From the NCBI GenBank assembly GCA_964613235.1, contig CAZTGM010000038.1, positions 1-18,279 of the forward strand: a stretch of DNA of 18,279 nt. The letters run 5' to 3'. The notes beneath the pieces were generated by a model that saw nothing but the letters and a program-made list of their open reading frames with translations, ran no database searches and was not told the origin of the DNA. The DNA is from J005 sp964613235. GTDB taxonomy: Bacteria; Pseudomonadota; Zetaproteobacteria; Mariprofundales; Mariprofundaceae. Below are positions 14,081 to 18,279 of the stretch, one piece after another (the first letter of the stretch is position 1; the number at the start of each line of letters is the position of its first letter). A program made the position numbers and the translations under genes.

Positions 14081-14970
14081 GGGTCGGTGTGCTGATGGGT
14101 GGCATGTCTAGCGAACGCGAGATCTCATTGCGTTCTGGCTCGGCTGTGCTGGCCTCGTTGCAGCGCAGTGGGGTCGATGTCGTGGACGTTGAACTGGATG
14201 CTAACTGGCCGGGAACGTTACTGGCATCCCGTATCGATCGTGCCTTTATTACCCTGCATGGCACCTGGGGTGAAGACGGTTGTGTGCAGGGCATGCTGGA
14301 GATTATGGGTATTCCCTATACCGGTTCGGGTGTGACGGCATCGGCGTTGTGCATGAACAAGCGTTTGTGCAAGGATGTATTATCCCGCCATGGTCTGCAT
14401 ACGCCGGTGGATATTCCACTGCAGAGCGATGGGCCGCTACGTTATCCGGTCATCGTCAAGCCGGTTTCCGAAGGTTCGAGCGTTGGCCTGCATCATGTGA
14501 CATCGGCAGCAGAGTGGCAGGCGCTGGCCATTGATGATGTACAGGGCTGGATGGCGGAAATGCCGGTTAAAGGACCGGAGATTGCCGTGGCCGTGCTTAA
14601 TGGCGAAGCCTTGCCGCCGGTCGAAGTGGCGCCGCATTCCGGCGTGTACGATTTTCAATCCAAATATACGCCGGGTAGTACGGATTATTTTTGTCCTGCT
14701 CGTCTGCCGGCCGAAATGCTCGGACACTGCATGGAAGTAGCGGAAACTGCTGTGGCAGCAACCGGTTGCAGTGGTGCACCGCGTGTGGACATGATCATCG
14801 GTGATGGTGGAGAGCCGGTGATTCTTGAGGTGAATACGATTCCGGGCATGACGGAAACAAGCCTGTTGCCAAAATCCGCAGCCCAGGCCGGTATCGATTT
14901 TGACCAGCTGTGTCTGCAAATTCTGGAGCAAGCGTCACTGGAGCATGAACGTGCGGGAGGGGGGAGCTGA
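14077..14970 (+). CDS. ddl: D-alanine:D-alanine ligase
   Basis: Ddl makes the D-Ala-D-Ala dipeptide used by MurF. It is an ATP-grasp enzyme; the product has 297 residues, against 306 for E. coli DdlB. Visible motifs are GGMSSEREISLRSG with E15 (substrate amino group), LHGTWGEDGCVQGMLE, YPVIVKPVSEGSSVGLH (S135), EVAPHSGVYDFQSKY, PRVDMI, and EVNTIPGMTETSLLP with the metal-binding residues. The tyrosine and KY pair of the omega loop are kept, as expected of a D-Ala-D-Ala rather than a D-Ala-D-lactate enzyme. It overlaps murB by 4 nt (ATGA). Confidence 0.96.
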   Translation: MRVGVLMGGMSSEREISLRSGSAVLASLQRSGVDVVDVELDANWPGTLLASRIDRAFITLHGTWGEDGCVQGMLEIMGIPYTGSGVTASALCMNKRLCKDVLSRHGLHTPVDIPLQSDGPLRYPVIVKPVSEGSSVGLHHVTSAAEWQALAIDDVQGWMAEMPVKGPEIAVAVLNGEALPPVEVAPHSGVYDFQSKYTPGSTDYFCPARLPAEMLGHCMEVAETAVAATGCSGAPRVDMIIGDGGEPVILEVNTIPGMTETSLLPKSAAQAGIDFDQLCLQILEQASLEHERAGGGS

Positions 14971-15719
14971 TGTCACGAGCCAATCGTAAACGTGTGCAGA
15001 AGCAGGCGCGCAAGCCGATCGTGCTGCCAAAGCTCAAGCGAGTCTTGCCGCCGCTGTTCTTGTTGTTGTTGCTGGGTGGCGGTATGTGGTGGCTGAACGA
15101 CAGTCTGCGTATCCAGCAATGGAAGGTTGAAGGCCAGGCGGACATTAAAGGCCTGGTGGAAGATGCCGTTTCCCGTCATCTGTCTGAACAGAATGATCTG
15201 TGGCACACCTGGCCGTCGCGATTGCGTCAGACCTTGCTGGATGAAGTCCCCGATCTGGCCGATGCACAGGTACAGCGCAATATGAACGGCACATTGCTCG
15301 TTCAGGTGAAGGCGCGCAGGCCTGTCGCATTATGGCAGAAACAGGATCAGGTATGGCTGGTGGATGACCATGCCATGCCCTATCGGCCGCTACATAAGGG
15401 TGAGTGGCCCGATTTTCCCCTGTTACGCATGGATCAGGTGCATCTGACGCAGGCGCTGACATTGCTGCAGACCGTGCATCGCAGTATGCCGGATCGCCTG
15501 GAACACATCAGCGAGATGCATTATAGCAGAGATCGCTGGAAGCTGATTATGAGTGGCGGGGAAATGTGGATGTTGCCGGATCGGAATGCGGAACAAACGG
15601 TGATACGCGTAGCCTATATTCTCGGACAGCCACGCTGGAAACATCGCAAGCTTCGCGTGGATGCACGGGATGACAAGCGCTGGTATTTGCGTATGGCCAG
15701 ACAAGAGGGAGTGATTTGA
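14970..15719 (+). CDS. ftsQ: Cell division protein FtsQ
   Basis: FtsQ is a bitopic membrane protein that recruits FtsB/FtsL and links early and late division proteins. The product has 249 residues, shorter than the 276 of E. coli. A basic cytoplasmic tail (residues 1-24, many R and K) precedes one transmembrane helix (about 25-42). A POTRA-like segment begins at RIQQWKVEGQADIKGLVEDAV, followed by LLDEVPDLADAQVQRN and VKARRPVALW, which is the best family match. The C-terminal beta domain is poorly conserved, as usual. ATG 14970 overlaps the ddl stop by 1 nt (TGATG), with GGGAGG 9 nt upstream. Position between ddl and ftsA strongly supports the call. Confidence 0.92.
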   Translation: MSRANRKRVQKQARKPIVLPKLKRVLPPLFLLLLLGGGMWWLNDSLRIQQWKVEGQADIKGLVEDAVSRHLSEQNDLWHTWPSRLRQTLLDEVPDLADAQVQRNMNGTLLVQVKARRPVALWQKQDQVWLVDDHAMPYRPLHKGEWPDFPLLRMDQVHLTQALTLLQTVHRSMPDRLEHISEMHYSRDRWKLIMSGGEMWMLPDRNAEQTVIRVAYILGQPRWKHRKLRVDARDDKRWYLRMARQEGVI

Positions 15720-16957
15720 TGCCGAAACAAGACCAGTTATTGATAGGACTCGATATCGGAACAAGCAAGATTGCCTGTATTGTGGCGGAAACCAGTCCGG
15801 ATGGGAAAGTCGATGTCATTGGCATTGGCACGCATCCATCACGCGGTTTGCGCAAGGGTGTGGTGGTCAATATCGAAAGCACGGTTGAATCCATTCGCCT
15901 TGCCGTAGAGGAGGCGGAATTGATGGCTGGTGTTGAGATCCATTCGGTGTTTACGGGTATCGCCGGCAGCCATATCCGGGGTTACAACAGCCATGGCGTT
16001 GTGGCCACGAAGAACAACGAAGTGGGCCAGGAAGATGTGGACCGCGTTATTGATGCGGCCAAGGCTATGAATATTCCGGCCGACCAGCAGATTCTGCATA
16101 TCCTGCCACAGGAATATATCATCGATAATCAGGATGGTATTCGTGAGCCGATCGGTATGAACGGCGTTCGTCTGGAGGCCAAGGTGCATATCGTTACGGC
16201 TGCCGTATCTTCCACCCAAAATATTATCAAATGCTGTAATCGTTGCGATCTGGATGTGGCCGATATGGTGTTGGAGCAGGTGGCATCCAGTGAGGCTGTC
16301 TTGCTGCAGGATGAAAAGGATATTGGTGTGGCGCTGATCGATATCGGTGGTGGAACGACGGATATCGCCGTTTTTCTGGATGGTGCAATCCGCCATACCT
16401 CGGTTATTCCCATCGGTGGCGACCATCTGACCAACGATCTGGTTATTGGTCTGCGTACGTCTGCCCGGGAAGCCGATCAGCTCAAGCGCAAGTATGGCGC
16501 CTGTCTGACGACGCTGGTGCCGCCGGAAGAACAGATCGAGATCCCTAGTGTCGGCGGCCGGCCGCCACGGCCGATGCCGCGTCAGGTCATGGCGCAGATT
16601 CTGGAGCCGCGCATGGAAGAATTGTTTGAAATGGTCAGGGCGGAACTGGAACGCTCCGGCTATCAGGAACTCATTGCAGCAGGCCTGGTTATCACCGGAG
16701 GCAGTTCCCTGCTCGATGGTGTGGTTGAGCTGGCCGAAGATATTTTCGATATGCCGGTACGCATGGGGCGCCCGCAGGGCGTGGGCGGATTGGTGGATGT
16801 GGTTTCGAGTCCGATGTATGCGACCGGTGTCGGACTCATTCTTTACGGTCATCGTTACCGTCAGGAGCACAAGCGCGTAGTGCGCAAGAAGGCGGAGCGA
16901 GGACTTTTTTCACGGGCCTGGCATCGAATGCGAAGCTGGTTCGGAGATACGGGATAA
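15719..16957 (+). CDS. ftsA: Cell division protein FtsA
   Basis: FtsA is an actin-like ATPase that polymerises on the membrane, anchors FtsZ and recruits later division proteins. The product has 412 residues, against 420 in E. coli. Actin-fold motifs are LIGLDIGTSKIACIVAE at the N-terminus (phosphate 1), DIGGGTTDIAVF (about 208-219, phosphate 2) and GLVITGGSSLLDG (adenosine loop). The SHI-type 1C domain lies between about 80 and 165. The last residues, GLFSRAWHRMRSWFG, form a likely amphipathic membrane-targeting helix. A TTG one codon earlier (15716) extends the frame, but ATG 15719 has a GAGGGAG site about 7 nt upstream and overlaps the ftsQ stop by 1 nt. Confidence 0.96.
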   Translation: MPKQDQLLIGLDIGTSKIACIVAETSPDGKVDVIGIGTHPSRGLRKGVVVNIESTVESIRLAVEEAELMAGVEIHSVFTGIAGSHIRGYNSHGVVATKNNEVGQEDVDRVIDAAKAMNIPADQQILHILPQEYIIDNQDGIREPIGMNGVRLEAKVHIVTAAVSSTQNIIKCCNRCDLDVADMVLEQVASSEAVLLQDEKDIGVALIDIGGGTTDIAVFLDGAIRHTSVIPIGGDHLTNDLVIGLRTSAREADQLKRKYGACLTTLVPPEEQIEIPSVGGRPPRPMPRQVMAQILEPRMEELFEMVRAELERSGYQELIAAGLVITGGSSLLDGVVELAEDIFDMPVRMGRPQGVGGLVDVVSSPMYATGVGLILYGHRYRQEHKRVVRKKAERGLFSRAWHRMRSWFGDTG

Positions 16958-17020
16958 ATCAGGGCAGAGACGAAGCAAGGGTAAACACAACAGGAACAAC
17001 AAATACAAAGGAGAAGGGAC
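16958..17020 (+). promoter_or_regulatory. T-poor ftsZ leader with consensus ribosome binding site
   Basis: These 63 nt separate ftsA from ftsZ and form the only real gap between mraZ and ftsZ. Only three of the 63 bases are T; the rest is mainly A, G and C with CAA-like units (ACAACAGGAACAACAAATAC). Such an RNA is expected to be largely unstructured. AAGGAG (17008-17013) ends 7 nt before ATG 17021, a near-ideal site. I see no -35/-10 pair here, so any promoter for ftsZ would have to lie inside ftsA or further upstream. High ftsZ translation is inferred, not shown. Confidence 0.7.
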
Positions 17021-18217
17021 ATGGCAACACTTTATACATTCGATGATACAACAGCACTGTCGGCAAACATCAAGGTCATCGGCGTCGGCGGTGGCGGCGG
17101 CAACGCCTTGAACAACATGATCAAACAGAACCTGCGCGGCGTGGAATTCATCGTCGCCAATACCGATGCGCAGGCGATTGATGGCAGCTCGGCACACACC
17201 AAATTGCAACTGGGCTCATCGATTACGCGTGGTCTGGGGGCAGGCGCCAATCCGCAGATCGGTCGCGATGCAGCCGAGGCGGAACGTGAGCGCATCAGCG
17301 AATTTATGCGCGACACCGATATGGTGTTCGTAACCGCAGGCATGGGCGGCGGTACTGGTACGGGGGCAGCCCCGGTTATTGCCGAAGTCGCCAAGGAAAT
17401 GGGCGTATTGACTGTGGCGGTTGTGACCAAACCGTTCCAGTTCGAAGGCAAACGACGCATGCGTCAGGCCGAGGCAGGCATCGCTGAACTACGCAAGCAT
17501 GTGGATACGCTGATTACAATCCCCAATCAGAAGCTGATTGGAGCCGTGGGTAAGAACACAAGCATGCTGGAAGCCTTCCGCAAGGCCGATGATGTGCTGC
17601 TGCAGGCCGTGCGTGGTATTTCTGAACTGATTACGCATACCGGTTATATCAATGTGGACTTTGCTGATGTGCGTTCGGTTATGAGTGAAACGCGTGGCGT
17701 GGCCATGATGGGCTCGGGCGTTGCTTCCGGCGAGAACCGTGCCATCGAGGCAGCGGAACGTGCGATTTCCTCGCCACTGCTGGAAGATGTCGATATTCAC
17801 GGCGCGCAGGGTATTCTGGTCAATGTGACCGGTAACGAAGATATGACGCTGGCTGAATACGATGAGGCGGTTTCGATCATTCACAATATGGCCGACGAAG
17901 ATGCCAATATCATTTGCGGTATGGTTTATGACCGCGAGGCGGAAGACGAGATTCGTGTCACGGTTGTGGCCACCGGGCTGAGTGGTGAGGTGCCGGTACG
18001 CGTAGCGACGATGAACAGTGAGCAGGAGCGCAGCCAGTACAATATCCCTGTGCCGAATCTGGACCACAGCGTCGTGAGCAAGCCGCAGGGTATCGTGCCG
18101 GGGAATGCTGCGGCAGGTAGTGCAGGCGGCTCGCAGCCGGTACTGTTCAATACGGCGGAAGCGATTGATGAAGACCGTTTTGCCGTGCCGACATTCCTGC
18201 GTCGGCAGGCTGATTAA
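17021..18217 (+). CDS. ftsZ: Cell division protein FtsZ
   Basis: FtsZ is the tubulin-like GTPase that forms the cytokinetic ring. The product has 398 residues. The N-terminus has KVIGVGGGGGNALNNMI. The tubulin signature GMGGGTGTGAAP lies at about 107-118, and the T7 loop NVDFADVRSVM at about 210-220 supplies the catalytic aspartate for the next subunit. The globular part ends near residue 320, followed by a flexible linker of about 65 residues rich in G, A, S and Q. The extreme C-terminus VPTFLRRQAD is the conserved peptide that binds FtsA and other partners. The gene follows ftsA in the standard order and closes the recognisable cluster. Confidence 0.98.
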   Translation: MATLYTFDDTTALSANIKVIGVGGGGGNALNNMIKQNLRGVEFIVANTDAQAIDGSSAHTKLQLGSSITRGLGAGANPQIGRDAAEAERERISEFMRDTDMVFVTAGMGGGTGTGAAPVIAEVAKEMGVLTVAVVTKPFQFEGKRRMRQAEAGIAELRKHVDTLITIPNQKLIGAVGKNTSMLEAFRKADDVLLQAVRGISELITHTGYINVDFADVRSVMSETRGVAMMGSGVASGENRAIEAAERAISSPLLEDVDIHGAQGILVNVTGNEDMTLAEYDEAVSIIHNMADEDANIICGMVYDREAEDEIRVTVVATGLSGEVPVRVATMNSEQERSQYNIPVPNLDHSVVSKPQGIVPGNAAAGSAGGSQPVLFNTAEAIDEDRFAVPTFLRRQAD

Positions 18218-18279
18218 AGGCGGACGTAGTATTTTCCAATCCATAAATGAGCCTGAAAGTGGCGGCATGGTATGAGGAG
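18218..18279 (+). other. Region downstream of ftsZ, no terminator seen
   Basis: In the 62 nt after the ftsZ stop I find no GC-rich inverted repeat followed by a T-run. Either transcription continues into the next gene or the terminator lies outside the window. Confidence 0.5.
18247..18279 (+). CDS. Possible start of an unidentified reading frame, cut by window end
   Basis: ATG 18247, immediately after an in-frame TAA, opens a frame (MSLKVAAWYEE) that runs off the window after 11 codons. It is the only plus-strand frame still open at the end. No clear Shine-Dalgarno precedes it. The last bases contain GAGGAG (18274-18279), which might instead serve a gene starting just beyond the window. No family can be named from 11 residues. 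Confidence 0.22.
   Translation, partial: MSLKVAAWYEE

Noticed and set aside
15357..15364. GCTGGTGG, identical to the E. coli Chi octamer
   Set aside because: A single octamer is expected by chance in 18 kb of this composition, and Chi sequences differ between lineages.
15839..16870. Reverse-strand open frame (343 codons) opposite ftsA
   Set aside because: Composition and lack of motifs mark it as a shadow of ftsA, whose actin-fold motifs are intact.
1..18279. Search for a novel system, mobile element, CRISPR array or RNA gene
   Set aside because: All coding capacity is accounted for by radC and the dcw genes; no insertion-sequence ends, long direct repeats, spacer arrays or tRNA-like folds were seen on either strand.

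Overview
This window is an almost uninterrupted dcw (division and cell wall) cluster, read entirely on the plus strand. It is preceded by the 3' part of radC. Every gene is a recognisable member of a well-known family. The order is radC (partial) | mraZ - rsmH - ftsL - ftsI - murE - murF - mraY - murD - ftsW - murG - murC - murB - ddl - ftsQ - ftsA - ftsZ. I see no RNA genes, mobile elements, CRISPR arrays or prophage remnants, and no evidence of a new defence or biosynthetic system. The interest lies in regulation and small-scale architecture.

Organism: a Gram-negative bacterium of the Pseudomonadota, with roughly mid-50s % GC by eye. The support is the gene order, the meso-diaminopimelate-type MurE (DNPR motif), FtsA/FtsQ/FtsL of proteobacterial type, and an FtsZ ending in a classic C-terminal peptide. 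It is not a typical enteric: murB lies inside the cluster between murC and ddl, and FtsI carries an added C-terminal PASTA-like domain. A lineage such as Zetaproteobacteria would fit, but that is a guess that needs a tree.

Layout: 1-525 is the 3' part of radC. 526-810 is the control region. It holds a small hairpin behind radC, then a sigma70-like promoter overlapping a series of TGG units in 10-bp phase, which is the likely operator of MraZ, the first gene product. From 811 to 16957, fifteen genes follow with junctions that either overlap by 1-11 nt or, at mraZ/rsmH, are 1 nt apart, so translational coupling is probable along the whole chain. The only real gap is a 63-nt, nearly T-free leader in front of ftsZ. 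After ftsZ (stop at 18217), the last 62 nt show no terminator and possibly the start of another reading frame.

How the genes work together: MurB, MurC, MurD, MurE and MurF, with D-Ala-D-Ala from Ddl, build UDP-MurNAc-pentapeptide. MraY and MurG turn it into lipid II at the membrane. FtsW (SEDS glycosyltransferase) and FtsI (class B transpeptidase) polymerise and cross-link it at the septum. FtsQ and FtsL belong to the complex that activates FtsWI. FtsA tethers the FtsZ ring to the membrane. MraZ probably represses the cluster and RsmH methylates 16S rRNA. Of the cytoplasmic steps from UDP-GlcNAc to pentapeptide, MurA and the amino-acid racemases are the ones not encoded here.
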